Shown here piece after piece: positions 7,058 through 15,983 of a stretch of 64,000 bases of DNA. Location of the stretch: contig CAWCIV010000001.1 in the NCBI GenBank assembly GCA_963795805.1, forward strand, positions 124,001 to 188,000. The letters are read 5' to 3'. How positions within the stretch are numbered: the first letter of the stretch is position 1; each line of letters starts with the position of its first letter. The notes under the pieces were generated by a model. That model was given only the letters and a program-made list of their open reading frames with translations, had not been told where the DNA came from and made no database searches. Both the position numbers and the translations under genes were made by a program. The DNA is from JALYYC01 sp963795805. GTDB taxonomy: Bacteria > Chloroflexota > Dormibacteria > CF-121.

Positions 7058-8104
7058 ATGCGAGGGGGCGTCGTCGCTTGTCTGAGCGCAGCCATCGTCC
7101 TGGCGGCGTGCGGCGCGAAGGCACAGTCGCCGCCCGACCAGTCGGTGAAGCTGGCGCTGTCATTGCCCTCGGGCGCGACCTACCGGTACACCGTCCACAC
7201 GTCGGGCGCGTTGAAGAGCACCCAGCCGGGAATGGCCATGACGGTCGCGATGGATATCACGATGCGCCAGACGTACCAGGTGGTCTCCGTCGACAGCTCA
7301 CACGTGGCGACGGTCAAAATCACGATCGATCAGATCTCGGGCAAGATGGGGCAGACGTCCTTGCCGATCCCGGCCAGCCTGCCTGACTTCACCGCGAAGG
7401 TCGGGCCGGATGGCGCGATCGTGGCTCCCACCGCCGACCCACTGAGCTCGCTTGCCGCCGGTCTGCCGCTTGCGGCGCCCGGCCCGCTCGGCGGGGTGTT
7501 CCCGACCCTGCCGAACAGAGCCGTGAACCCGGGTGACCGCTGGTCGAGTGAAACCAACCTGCCGATGCCCATCGGGCTCGGTGCCGGAAAAGTCACCTGG
7601 CAGAACCAGTTTTTGCGCTTCGACTCGGTCAACGGCACACGAGTGGCGGTGATCGCGGGTCGCTTCACCGCGCCGATGGATGTCAGCCTGGACGCCGGGA
7701 CGCTGGCGCAGGGCGCGATCGGCTCCGGTACCACGCCGGTGGTTCCGACGCCGCCGCCTGGGTTCACGCCACCGCCGGGGTTTAGCCCCCCGCCAGGATT
7801 CAGCCCGCCACCGGAGATGAGTCCGCCTCCAGGTCTGACTCCGCCGCCGGGCGCTTCGCCGTTCTCCTTCCCGCCGGGCTTCAGTCCCAGTGTCAGCCTG
7901 CAGGGGACCACGAGCGGGACCATGACCAGTTGGGTCGATCTGGCGACCGGCCGGCTCGTCAAGGCCTCCGGGACTTCATCGTCGAATGTGACCGAGAGCC
8001 TGAAGGGACTGCCTTCACCCGATCCCGCCATGCCATCGTTGGGACTTGGAACCGGTCCAAGCCAGATGAGCGAAACCCAGGCGATCGATATCTCGGGGAA
8101 TTGA
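7058..8104 (+). CDS. Secreted lipoprotein with Pro-rich PPPGF repeats
   Basis: 348 residues. A signal peptide ends in the lipobox IVLAACGAK. A domain of about 200 residues follows (GATYRYTVHTSG, NPGDRW), resembling the DUF6263-type extracellular fold. A linker then repeats TPPPGF, SPPPGF, SPPPGF, SPPPEM, TPPPGL about every six residues (near residues 230-265), followed by a short beta-rich end (MTSWVDLATGRLVKASGTSS) that may complete the same fold. The linker is probably a rigid spacer or an insertion inside the domain. No operon partner: it is divergent from the sigma operon and convergent with ptsI. Confidence 0.7.
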   Translation: MRGGVVACLSAAIVLAACGAKAQSPPDQSVKLALSLPSGATYRYTVHTSGALKSTQPGMAMTVAMDITMRQTYQVVSVDSSHVATVKITIDQISGKMGQTSLPIPASLPDFTAKVGPDGAIVAPTADPLSSLAAGLPLAAPGPLGGVFPTLPNRAVNPGDRWSSETNLPMPIGLGAGKVTWQNQFLRFDSVNGTRVAVIAGRFTAPMDVSLDAGTLAQGAIGSGTTPVVPTPPPGFTPPPGFSPPPGFSPPPEMSPPPGLTPPPGASPFSFPPGFSPSVSLQGTTSGTMTSWVDLATGRLVKASGTSSSNVTESLKGLPSPDPAMPSLGLGTGPSQMSETQAIDISGN

Positions 8105-8111
8105 CGGCGGG

Positions 8112-9788
8112 TTAAGTCGTGAGGAGGTGGCGGACGGCGGCGCCGCTCTCGGCGTCGAGCGCGGTCTGTGCCACCGCGGCGGCCTCATGACGGTCGAGCC
8201 GCCGGATCGCCGCCTTGATCCGAGCCACGAGGGGCGGGTGCACGCTCAGTTCGTCCACCCCGAGGCCAACCAGGAGCGGCACGGCTGTCAGGTCGCTGGC
8301 CATTTCGCCGCAGACGCCGACCCAGCGATCCCGGGCGTGCGCGGCGCGGACGACCTGGTCGATCACGCGAAGCACCGCCGGGTGCAGGCTGTCGCTCAGG
8401 CCGGCCAGGGCAGGATTGGTGCGATCGGCCGCGAACAGGTATTGCGTCAGGTCGTTGGTCCCCAGGCTGAAGAAGTCGACCTCGCCGACCAGGCGGTCGG
8501 CCAGGATCGCCGCCGCCGGCACCTCGATCATGATGCCGACTTCGAGGGACACCGGCGGGTGGCCCGCGCGGCTGAGCGCGTCGGCAGCCTCTTGCAGGAG
8601 TTGCCTCGCCTGACGGACCTCCTCGATGGTGGACACCATCGGGAACATCACGCGGAGCGGATGCGTGGCCGCGACCCGGATCGCCGCCCGCAGTTGGGCG
8701 GCCAGCAGGTCCGGTCGCCGAAGCAGGTGGAGGCGCAGTCCCCGGACACCAAGCGCGGGATTCGCCTCCGCTGGTTGCGGCAGGGCGGGCAACGGCTTGT
8801 CCGCGCCGACATCGAGCGTGCGGAGGATGACCGAGCGGCCGCCCATGGCGCGCATCACCTGTTCGAGCGTGGCGACCTGCTCGTCTTCGGTTGGCAGGTG
8901 GTCGCCTTCCATGAACAGAAATTCACTACGCAGGAGGCCGATGCCGTCGGCGCCGGCGGCGGCCGCGCGTTTCGCGTCCTCGGCGGTGGCCGCGTTGCAT
9001 CCGACCTCGATGCGGTGCCCGTCGCGGGTGGCGGCCGGCAGGGCGTCGGCGAGCGGTTGAGCCACCCTGGCCACGTGCGCGACGGCGTCGGCGGGCGGGT
9101 CCACCACCACGATGCCCGCGTCGCCATCGAGGAGGAGCGGGACGCCGTCCCTGACCGAGCCGACCAGGCCGGCGATGCCGACGACCGCGGGCAGCCCGAG
9201 CGCGCGCGCGAGGATCGCGGTGTGCGCGGTCGCCGTTCCCTGCTCGGTGGCGAACCCAACCACCAGCGCTCGGTCGAGGCCGGCGGTCTGCGAGGGCGCG
9301 AGGTCCTTCGCGACCACGATCGATGGGACCGTGGGCGGAGGTGGCGAGTCGCGGACACCATGCAGGGCCCGGTGGATTTGCTCTACCACATCATCGACGT
9401 CGGCGGCTCTGGCCTGGAACACCGGGTCGGGTGAGGCCCGCAGCATCGACGCAAAGGGCGCCAGGGCTTCCGCCACCGCCGCGTCGGCGGCCCGGCCCTC
9501 CTGGACGAGCGCGGTGGCGCCATCGATCAGCGCCGGGTCGTCCAGCATCAGCGCCTGCGCCTCCAGGATGGCCGACTCGGCGACGGCCCCGGCCGCGATC
9601 AGCCGCGCGGTCTTGACGGCCAGCCCGGCGCGCACGCGCTCGATCGCGGCATGCAGGTGTTCGATGCCCCGCGCGCCAGCGAGATCGATACTCGCGGCGC
9701 CGTCCGCCACCTCCCAACGCCACGCCGGGGCCGAGACCTGCCCGGGGGCGGCAGGGATTCCACGGAGCTGGGTGGGGCTATTCGCCAA
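8112..9788 (-). CDS. ptsI: Phosphoenolpyruvate-protein phosphotransferase (PTS enzyme I)
   Basis: 558 residues, slightly shorter than the usual 570-575. It takes phosphate from PEP and passes it to HPr. The phospho-histidine is His189 in GTATAHTAILARALGLPAV. The PEP-binding barrel shows LRTLDVGADKPLPAL, GVRGLRL, MFPMVSTIEEV, FFSLGTNDLTQYLFAADR and the active-site Cys in VGVCGEMASD. TTG start overlaps the HPr gene by 11 bp, so the pair is co-translated. No sugar-specific EII is in the window; DhaM at 20.2 kb is the only visible phosphate acceptor. Confidence 0.95.
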   Translation of the reverse strand: MANSPTQLRGIPAAPGQVSAPAWRWEVADGAASIDLAGARGIEHLHAAIERVRAGLAVKTARLIAAGAVAESAILEAQALMLDDPALIDGATALVQEGRAADAAVAEALAPFASMLRASPDPVFQARAADVDDVVEQIHRALHGVRDSPPPPTVPSIVVAKDLAPSQTAGLDRALVVGFATEQGTATAHTAILARALGLPAVVGIAGLVGSVRDGVPLLLDGDAGIVVVDPPADAVAHVARVAQPLADALPAATRDGHRIEVGCNAATAEDAKRAAAAGADGIGLLRSEFLFMEGDHLPTEDEQVATLEQVMRAMGGRSVILRTLDVGADKPLPALPQPAEANPALGVRGLRLHLLRRPDLLAAQLRAAIRVAATHPLRVMFPMVSTIEEVRQARQLLQEAADALSRAGHPPVSLEVGIMIEVPAAAILADRLVGEVDFFSLGTNDLTQYLFAADRTNPALAGLSDSLHPAVLRVIDQVVRAAHARDRWVGVCGEMASDLTAVPLLVGLGVDELSVHPPLVARIKAAIRRLDRHEAAAVAQTALDAESGAAVRHLLTT

Positions 9789-10047
9789 AGTCGCGATCGA
9801 CCAGGTCGGTCAGCGCGGCCACCGCGTCGTCCGCCTGGGGGCCATCGGCGCGCACGGTGATGATGGTGCCATGGCCGACTCCGAGGGTGAGGACACTGAG
9901 GATGCTCTTGGCATCCCGGACCATCCCGTCCTTGACGACCTCGACGCGCGTGTCCTTGAAGCGCGCCGCGGTCTGGACGAACAACGCCGCCGGACGGGCA
10001 TGCAACCCGACCGCGTTCATGATGGTCAGCTGGCGCTCGGTGATCAA
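9778..10047 (-). CDS. ptsH: Phosphocarrier protein HPr
   Basis: 89 residues. Active His16 lies in GLHARPA. Ser48 in AKSILSVLTLG corresponds to the regulatory serine of Gram-positive HPr, so control by an HPr kinase is possible, though no kinase gene is in the window. TTG start at 10047 with GAGGAGG seven bases upstream. It is the first gene of a ptsH-ptsI operon, divergent from the glpP pair with about 70 bp between. The context suggests its main duty is to supply phosphate for dihydroxyacetone phosphorylation. Confidence 0.93.
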   Translation of the reverse strand: MITERQLTIMNAVGLHARPAALFVQTAARFKDTRVEVVKDGMVRDAKSILSVLTLGVGHGTIITVRADGPQADDAVAALTDLVDRDFGE

Positions 10048-10119
10048 CGTCCCGCCTCCTCACCCGTAGTCTGCCTCCCCGTCGGCATTCGGTCAAGCTC
10101 GCTCGTAGAGTAGGAGGGG

Positions 10120-10740
10120 ATGGCGAAACCGATCATCCATCCGCAACAGCATCGCGGTCGAGGCGTTGATTCGTCGGTCGGGCGGCTGCTCGAGGCCTTC
10201 GGACATGTCCCGGTGGCGGCCGTGATCCGGCGCAGCGAAGACCTCCCGCGGGCTCTCGCCTCGCAGGTGCCCGTCGTGTTCTTCCTTCGCGCGCCCGCGT
10301 TTCATCTCGGCCCACTGGTCTGGGCCGTCCAGGCCCGCGGCAAGATGGCCTTCGTCCACATCGACCTGATCGCCGGGCTGGGCAAGGACCGCGCCGGCAT
10401 CGCCTTCCTGGCCCGCGAGATCGGCGTCAACGGCATCATCACCACCCATAGCGGGCTGGTCGCCGCGGCGAAGGCCGAACGGGTCATCGCCGTCCAACGG
10501 TTGCTCCTTTACGACGACCTGGCGCTCCCATCGGCGCTGAGCGCCCTCGACCACGCGCGCCCGGATGTCGTCGAGGTGCTGCCGGCGATGATCTTTCCGC
10601 TGGTCGTGGACCAGATCCGGTCGCGGCTGACGCTGCCCATGATCGTCGGCGGATTCGTGACCGATCCAACCCATCGCCAGGCCGCGCTGGAGCGCGGGGC
10701 GCTGGCGGTCAGCACCAGCACGCCATCGCTCTGGCCATGA
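10120..10740 (+). CDS. glpP: Glycerol-3-phosphate-responsive antiterminator GlpP
   Basis: 206 residues, usual for GlpP, a TIM-barrel RNA-binding regulator that, with glycerol 3-phosphate, stops premature termination in glp leaders. Family motifs are FVHIDLIAGLGKD, GIITTHSGLVAAAKAE, RPDVVEVLPAMIFP, PMIVGGFVT and GALAVSTSTPSLW. A GGAGGGG stretch directly precedes ATG 10120. Its stop overlaps the ATG of the second GlpP-like gene (ATGA). The leader terminator 640 bp downstream, in front of glpF, is its likely target. Confidence 0.9.
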   Translation: MAKPIIHPQQHRGRGVDSSVGRLLEAFGHVPVAAVIRRSEDLPRALASQVPVVFFLRAPAFHLGPLVWAVQARGKMAFVHIDLIAGLGKDRAGIAFLAREIGVNGIITTHSGLVAAAKAERVIAVQRLLLYDDLALPSALSALDHARPDVVEVLPAMIFPLVVDQIRSRLTLPMIVGGFVTDPTHRQAALERGALAVSTSTPSLWP

Positions 10741-11318
10741 GGACGCCGGATCTCAGCGACGCCATGCTGCCCGCGATCCGCGATGCCGGCTCGCTGCACC
10801 AGGCCCTCGACCTCGGCTACCGCCAGGTCCTGTTCGAGCGCGGCAGCCTGCTGGCGACCCTGGGGCCGCTGGCCGCCGCCGCGCGCCAGGGCATCGCGGT
10901 ATTCGTCAACCTGGACGGGGTCGAGGGGATCGCCCCGGACCGGGCCGCCCTCGCCTTCCTCGCCACCGACCTCAGCTTCTCCGGGGTGATGTCAGTGCGG
11001 CCCCACCTGCTGGCCGATGCGAGCCGCTTCCGGCTCCGGACCGTGCAGCGCATCCACGCCATCGACTCCACCGGGCTGGAGACCGGGCTCAGCAGCATCG
11101 TCGCCCCCGGCCCGTTCGCGATCGCGATTGCCCCGGGCGTCGCGTTCCCGCACGTCATCGGGGTGATCCGGGCCGTGACCGCGATCCCCATCTGGGGTAC
11201 CGGCTATATCACGTCGCTCGAGCAGGCGAATGCGGTGCTGGCGGCCGGCGCTGCGGTGGTGTCCTGTACCCGGCCCGAGGTCTGGCGGGACTTCCGCCGG
11301 CTTGCAGTTGGCGATTGA
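10737..11318 (+). CDS. Second, divergent GlpP-family protein
   Basis: 193 residues with the same barrel layout as its neighbour (VEGIAPDRAALAFLATDLSF, GVMSVRPHLLADASRFRLR, AIAIAPGVAFPHVIG, PIWGTGYI, GAAVVSCTRPEVW). Several conserved positions differ: the HxDLIxGL segment of GlpP reads VNLDGVEGI, and EVLPG reads AIAPG. It overlaps glpP by 4 bp, so the two are made together and could form a heteromer. Its TGA stop lies within the -35 box of the glpF promoter. A second ligand or an inhibitory role is possible; neither can be shown here. Confidence 0.8.
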   Translation: MRTPDLSDAMLPAIRDAGSLHQALDLGYRQVLFERGSLLATLGPLAAAARQGIAVFVNLDGVEGIAPDRAALAFLATDLSFSGVMSVRPHLLADASRFRLRTVQRIHAIDSTGLETGLSSIVAPGPFAIAIAPGVAFPHVIGVIRAVTAIPIWGTGYITSLEQANAVLAAGAAVVSCTRPEVWRDFRRLAVGD

Positions 11319-11343
11319 CAGACCCGTATGCCTGTGCTATGAA
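11315..11343 (+). promoter_or_regulatory. Sigma70-type promoter of the glp operon
   Basis: TTGACA at 11315-11320 and TATGAA at 11338-11343 with a 17-bp spacer; a perfect -35 hexamer and a good -10. Transcription would start near 11350, leaving a leader of about 168 nt before glpF that contains a strong terminator. Confidence 0.8.
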
Positions 11344-11377
11344 AGCAGCGTAAAGCGACTGGCGGGACACTGAAGGG

Positions 11378-11430
11378 AAAAGTCCTGACCTCTGCGCTCC
11401 AACTGGAGCGTGCAGGTTAGGACTTTTTTA
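11378..11430 (+). terminator. Leader terminator before glpF, probable GlpP antitermination target
   Basis: Long inverted repeat: aaaagtcctgacct with ctgcgctcc on the left pairs, with few mismatches, with ggagcgtgcag and ggttaggactttt on the right, around a short AACT loop, followed by a run of six T (11424-11429). It lies about 30 nt into the transcript and 88 bp before the glpF start, so transcription of the operon must read through it. The adjacent glpP genes make regulated antitermination by glycerol 3-phosphate the simplest explanation. Confidence 0.85.
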
Positions 11431-11517
11431 GTGCCCGTACGCTCACGAAGGAGGTGGGTCTGGGACGGACGCGCCGCGCAAGTCATCGTTGCCCGACATT
11501 CATAGGAGGAGGAAAGC

Positions 11518-12402
11518 ATGGCGGTCGTAGCTGAAGAAAGCTGGACAAAAAAATACCTGGCCGAAATTCTTGGGACGTTCATCCTCGTATTCCTCGGCGA
11601 CAGCTTCGTGGCCTTCGCCGTCGCCGGTACGGGTGGCAACGGGTTCAAGGCCGGCCTGCTCGCCGCAGGCATGTTCTGGGGTTTCGCGGTCACGCTCGCG
11701 ATCTATGCGGTCGGCTCCGTGTCCGGCGCCCATCTCAATCCCGCGGTGACCCTGGCGTTCGCGCTTCGTCGTGGCTTCCCCTGGTCGAAGGTCCCCGGCT
11801 ACATCGGGGCACAGGTGGTCGGCGCCTTCATTGCTGCCATGGGCGTGTCCTTTGTCTGGAACGGGATCATCTACCACTACGAGCAGGTCTCGAAGATCGA
11901 CCGCGGCGGCGCGAATGGCGTCCTGAGCGGCCTGATCTTCTCGGCCAACTGGCCCCACCCGGGACTCGTGGGTTACACGGGTGACGCCCTGAGCCAGGTC
12001 CCGATGTACGTCGGTATCGGCACCGAGCTCATCATTTCGGCGTTGCTGGTCATTACGATCCTCGGCATCGTCGAAGACCGCGTCCCGTCGGCGGCCAACG
12101 TCGCGCCACTCGCGATCGGCATCGTCGTCGCCGCGCTCGTCGGGCTCTTTTCGCCCATCGAGATGGCGTCCTTGAACCCGGCCCGCGACTTCGGTCCCCG
12201 GATCTGGATGCTCTTGATCGGCTACGGTTCGAACGCGATCCCTGGGCCGAACTTCAACATCATCGTGAGTACCGTCATGCCCTTGATCGGTGGCCCGCTG
12301 GGCGCGATCATCTATGACTACATCGTCCATCAGCACCTGCCGGTGCCGGTCGGACCGGATGTTCCCGAGCCGGTAGTGGAGCGCGCTCGGGCGCGGACGT
12401 AG
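11518..12402 (+). CDS. glpF: Glycerol facilitator / aquaglyceroporin (MIP family)
   Basis: 294 residues, integral membrane channel for glycerol. Both NPA boxes are present: SGAHLNPAVTLAF and ASLNPARDFGPR, the second with the selectivity-filter Arg. Six hydrophobic segments are visible. The start is set by AGGAGGAGGAAAG directly before ATG 11518. First gene after the leader terminator. Slightly longer than E. coli GlpF, with extra residues in the middle loop (VSKIDRGGANGVLSGL) and a charged tail. Confidence 0.93.
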   Translation: MAVVAEESWTKKYLAEILGTFILVFLGDSFVAFAVAGTGGNGFKAGLLAAGMFWGFAVTLAIYAVGSVSGAHLNPAVTLAFALRRGFPWSKVPGYIGAQVVGAFIAAMGVSFVWNGIIYHYEQVSKIDRGGANGVLSGLIFSANWPHPGLVGYTGDALSQVPMYVGIGTELIISALLVITILGIVEDRVPSAANVAPLAIGIVVAALVGLFSPIEMASLNPARDFGPRIWMLLIGYGSNAIPGPNFNIIVSTVMPLIGGPLGAIIYDYIVHQHLPVPVGPDVPEPVVERARART

Positions 12403-12409
12403 CGAAGCG

Positions 12410-12697
12410 ATGTCTCGTCGGCGGAAGCAACCGGTCGTCAAGGTCCGTGGTGGGCGAGGGGTCAAACCCTCGCCTCCCGCCGGCAGGCGTCGTGGGTCGC
12501 CCGAAGAACGCCTGAACCGGATCCTGCTGATCGGGGGAGGGCTGCTGGCGTTGGGAGCAGTGGTGATTTCGCTGCAGGCGCGGCCCTTCAATCCTGGAAT
12601 GTTGGGGATCAACCTGGCCGCTATCGGCCTCGGCCTGCTGATGGGGAAAGGCATCGGGAGATTCATGTTCAGACGAGTCTTACCAACCAGTAAGTAA
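12410..12697 (+). CDS. Small membrane protein in the glp operon
   Basis: 95 residues: a basic N-terminus (MSRRRKQPVVKVRGGRG), then two hydrophobic segments (ILLIGGGLLALGAVVIS and INLAAIGLGLLMG), ending in basic residues. No recognised family. It starts 8 bp after glpF and ends 12 bp before the dhaK start, so it is co-transcribed. An accessory role to the channel or the kinases is only a guess. Confidence 0.7.
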   Translation: MSRRRKQPVVKVRGGRGVKPSPPAGRRRGSPEERLNRILLIGGGLLALGAVVISLQARPFNPGMLGINLAAIGLGLLMGKGIGRFMFRRVLPTSK

Positions 12698-12709
12698 GAG
12701 GAGGACGCG

Positions 12710-13738
12710 ATGGCAGAAGCGGCAGTGACGACCCGGCTGAAGAAGTTGATCAACTCACCGGAGAGCGAGGTCAAGGACGCCATGGCCGGGATGGCCGCGG
12801 CGCACGCCGACCTGATCCGGGTGGAGTACGACCCGAACGTGATCATCCGCAAGGATGCGCCGAGGAAGGGGAAGGTCGGGCTGGTCTCCGGCGGTGGCAG
12901 CGGTCACGAACCGATGCACGGCGGGTACGTCGGGCTGGGCATGCTGGATGCGGCCTGTCCCGGCGCCGTCTTCACCTCGCCGACCCCCGACCAGATGGCG
13001 CGGGCGACCGCGGCGGTCGACGGCGGCGCGGGCGTCGTCCACATCGTGAAGAACTACACCGGCGACATCATGAACTTCGAGATGGCAGCGGAGCTGGCGC
13101 GCGGCGAAGGCGCGAAAGTCAACGCCGTCATCACCAACGATGACGTCGCGGTCCAGGACAGCCTCTACACCGCCGGCCGCCGGGGTGTGGGTGTCACGGT
13201 GCTGCTGGAGAAGATCGTGGGTGGCTGCGCGGAAGCGGGCGCCGACCTGGAGACCGTGACGGCGCTGGCGAAGAAGATCAACGCCAACGGCCGCAGCATG
13301 GGGATGGCACTCACCTCGTGCACCGTGCCGGCAGCCGGCAAGCCGACCTTCGATATCGCCGACGACGAGATGGAACTCGGCATCGGGATCCACGGCGAGC
13401 CCGGTCGCGAACGCACCAAGCTCAAGTCGGCGGACGAGATCGCCGAGATCCTGACCAGCACCGTCGTCAAGGACCTGCCCTTCAAGCGGGGCGATGAGGT
13501 GCTCGCCTTTGTCAACGGGATGGGCGGCACGCCGCTGATCGAGCTCTATGTCATCTACAACGCGGTGCACCGGTACCTGACGGGCGAGGGCCTCAAGGTC
13601 ACCCGCTCGCTGGTCGGCTCGTACATCACCTCCCTCGAGATGGCGGGCTGCTCGGTGACCCTGCTCAAGCTCGACGCGGAGAGCACGAAATTCTGGGACG
13701 CGCCGGTGCACACGCCGGCGCTTCGCTGGAAAGTCTGA
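12710..13738 (+). CDS. dhaK: Dihydroxyacetone kinase subunit DhaK
   Basis: 342 residues, the substrate-binding subunit. His228 in GIGIHGEPGRER is the residue that binds dihydroxyacetone covalently as a hemiaminal. Other markers are VSGGGSGHEPMHGGYVG at the N-terminus and IVKNYTGDIMNFEMA. GAGGAGG precedes ATG 12710. With DhaL and DhaM it makes dihydroxyacetone phosphate using phosphate from the PTS. It is slightly longer than the PTS-type E. coli subunit at its N-terminus. Confidence 0.95.
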   Translation: MAEAAVTTRLKKLINSPESEVKDAMAGMAAAHADLIRVEYDPNVIIRKDAPRKGKVGLVSGGGSGHEPMHGGYVGLGMLDAACPGAVFTSPTPDQMARATAAVDGGAGVVHIVKNYTGDIMNFEMAAELARGEGAKVNAVITNDDVAVQDSLYTAGRRGVGVTVLLEKIVGGCAEAGADLETVTALAKKINANGRSMGMALTSCTVPAAGKPTFDIADDEMELGIGIHGEPGRERTKLKSADEIAEILTSTVVKDLPFKRGDEVLAFVNGMGGTPLIELYVIYNAVHRYLTGEGLKVTRSLVGSYITSLEMAGCSVTLLKLDAESTKFWDAPVHTPALRWKV

Positions 13739-13745
13739 CCCCGTA

Positions 13746-14405
13746 ATGGCGGTGACAAGCGCGCAGATCCTCGTCTGGGTGGAGCGCTATGCCGGCGTGG
13801 TCGCCGAGCAGAAGCAATACCTGACTGGCCTCGACGCCGCCATCGGCGACGGCGATCACGGCATCAACATGGACCGGGGCTTCCAGACGGTGCTGGTCAA
13901 GCTGGCCCCGGTCCGCGACAAGGACGCCGGCACGCTGCTGAAGACCACGGGCATGGCGCTGGTGGGCTCGGTCGGCGGCGCCGGCGGTCCGCTGTACGGC
14001 ACCTTCTTCTTGCGGGCCGGCGCGGCGCTGGACGGCAAGACGGAGGTGAGCGGCGAGGAGATGGTCGGCGCACTCGAGGCCGGGCTCAAGGGCGTGGTCG
14101 AGCGCGGCAAGGCGAACGTCAACGACAAAACGATGGTCGATGCCCTCACGCCGGCGATCGAGCGGGCGCAGCGATCGCTGAAGGAGGGCGCGTCAATCGA
14201 GTCGGCGCTGGCCGCGGCGGCAGACGCGGCCGAGGAAGGGATGAAGGCCACCATTCCGCTGAAGGCGTTGAAAGGGCGCGCCAGCTACCTCGGTGACCGC
14301 AGCATCGGGCACCAGGACCCGGGGGCAACCTCGACCTACCTGATGCTACGGACACTGAGCGAGAGCGTGGCGGCGGTGCCTCAACGCGCGTCAACCACCA
14401 GATAG
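13746..14405 (+). CDS. dhaL: Dihydroxyacetone kinase subunit DhaL
   Basis: 219 residues, the nucleotide-binding subunit whose bound ADP is re-phosphorylated by DhaM. DAAIGDGDHGINMDRGF holds the Asp residues that ligate magnesium, VGSVGGAGGPLYGTFFLRAG the nucleotide loop, and GRASYLGDRSIGHQDPGA the C-terminal lid signature. It begins 7 bp after dhaK. As a DhaL separate from DhaK it belongs to the PEP-dependent, not the ATP-dependent, kinase type. Confidence 0.95.
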   Translation: MAVTSAQILVWVERYAGVVAEQKQYLTGLDAAIGDGDHGINMDRGFQTVLVKLAPVRDKDAGTLLKTTGMALVGSVGGAGGPLYGTFFLRAGAALDGKTEVSGEEMVGALEAGLKGVVERGKANVNDKTMVDALTPAIERAQRSLKEGASIESALAAAADAAEEGMKATIPLKALKGRASYLGDRSIGHQDPGATSTYLMLRTLSESVAAVPQRASTTR

Positions 14406-14419
14406 CAAGGAGGATGGGC

Positions 14420-15979
14420 ATGGCGGAGAAGAAATACGCGGCGGCCGTCGACCAGGGGACGACGGGGACGCGGTTCATGGTGTTCAGCCACGACGGCAAG
14501 GTGGTCTCGACCGACTACCTGGAGCACGAGCAGATCTTCCCGAAGCCGGGATGGGTCGAGCACGATGCGATGGAGATCTGGGACAAGACCCAGCGCGTGA
14601 TCAAGGGCTCGATGCAGAAGAAAGGCATCAAGGCCGAGGAGCTGTCGGGCATCGGCGTGACCAACCAGCGCGAGACCGCGGTGGTATGGGAGAAGAAGAC
14701 CGGCAAGCCGGTCCACAACGCCATCGTCTGGCAGGACACCCGCACCATCGACATCTGTCAAAAATTGATCAACGACGGCGTCGAGCCGACCGTCAAGGCG
14801 AAGACGGGCCTGGTGGTCGCAACCTATTTCTCGGGACCGAAGATCCAGTGGATCCTCGATAACGTGACCGGCGCGCGGGCGGCCGGCGAGCGCGGCGACC
14901 TGCTCTTCGGCAACATCGATACCTGGGTGATCTGGTGGCTGACCGGCGGTCCCGACGGCGGCGCGCACGTGACCGATTACAGCAATGCCTCGCGGACCAT
15001 GCTGATGGACCTGAAGACGCTCGATTGGGACCAGGAGCTGATGACCAAGCTCAAGGTACCGCGGGCGATGCTGCCGCAGATCCGGCCCTCGAGCGACAAG
15101 AAGTTCTACGGCCAGACGAAGGCCAATGGACCCGTCGGGGGCGAGGTCCCGGTCTGCGCCGACCTTGGCGACCAGCAGGCGGCCCTCTTCGGCCAGACCT
15201 GCTACTCGACGGGCGAGGCGAAGAACACCTACGGGACCGGCAACTTCATGCTGCTCAATACGGGCAACAAGCCGGTGCCCTCGAAGAGCGGCCTGCTGAC
15301 GACCGCCGGGTACGGCCTCGAGGCCGGCAAGTGCACCTATGCGCTGGAGGGGTCGATCGCCATCACCGGGGCGGCCATCCAGTGGCTGCGTGACAACCTG
15401 GGGCTGATCAAGGACGCCTCGGAGACCGAGGCAATCGCCAAGTCGGTCGAGGACGCGGGCGGCATCTACTTTGTCCCGGCCTTCTCCGGCCTCTTCGCGC
15501 CGCACTGGGATATGTACGCGCGCGGCGCGATCGTGGGATTGACCCGCTATGTCAACCGGGCCCACATCGTCCGGGCGACGTTGGAGTCGATCTGCTACCA
15601 GACGAAGGAAGTCGCGGATGCGATGGAGCAGGATTCCGGCGTCAAGCTGACCACGCTGAAGGTCGACGGCGGAGCGGTCAAGAACGATTTCCTGATGCAG
15701 CTCCAGGCCGACATCCTCGGCGTCAAGGTCATCCGGCCGCAGGTGCAGGAGACGACCTCGCTGGGCGCGGCCTACGGGGCGGGCCTGGCCACCGGCTTCT
15801 GGAGCACGCTCGACGAGCTGCGCAAGAACTGGCAGGTGGACAAGGTGTTCGAGCCCAAGTCCAGCGAGGACCAGCGCGCGGCCGGACTGGCGGGCTGGAA
15901 GAAGGCGGTGTCGAAGACGCTCGCATGGGTCGAGAAGGAGCCGGCAAAGCAGCCGGTCGGCGCCGGAACCAAGTCGTAA
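14420..15979 (+). CDS. glpK: Glycerol kinase
   Basis: 519 residues, FGGY-family kinase making sn-glycerol 3-phosphate, the inducer of GlpP. Signatures include AAVDQGTTGTRFMVF, GIGVTNQRETAVVW, NTYGTGNFMLLNTG, LEGSIAITGAAIQWLRDNL and LKVDGGAVKNDFLMQ. AAGGAGG at 14407-14413 sits 6 bp before ATG 14420; the ATG at 14414 abuts the ribosome site and is unlikely. Phospho-His control seen in some Firmicutes enzymes cannot be judged from the sequence. Confidence 0.96.
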   Translation: MAEKKYAAAVDQGTTGTRFMVFSHDGKVVSTDYLEHEQIFPKPGWVEHDAMEIWDKTQRVIKGSMQKKGIKAEELSGIGVTNQRETAVVWEKKTGKPVHNAIVWQDTRTIDICQKLINDGVEPTVKAKTGLVVATYFSGPKIQWILDNVTGARAAGERGDLLFGNIDTWVIWWLTGGPDGGAHVTDYSNASRTMLMDLKTLDWDQELMTKLKVPRAMLPQIRPSSDKKFYGQTKANGPVGGEVPVCADLGDQQAALFGQTCYSTGEAKNTYGTGNFMLLNTGNKPVPSKSGLLTTAGYGLEAGKCTYALEGSIAITGAAIQWLRDNLGLIKDASETEAIAKSVEDAGGIYFVPAFSGLFAPHWDMYARGAIVGLTRYVNRAHIVRATLESICYQTKEVADAMEQDSGVKLTTLKVDGGAVKNDFLMQLQADILGVKVIRPQVQETTSLGAAYGAGLATGFWSTLDELRKNWQVDKVFEPKSSEDQRAAGLAGWKKAVSKTLAWVEKEPAKQPVGAGTKS

Positions 15980-15983
15980 CAAT

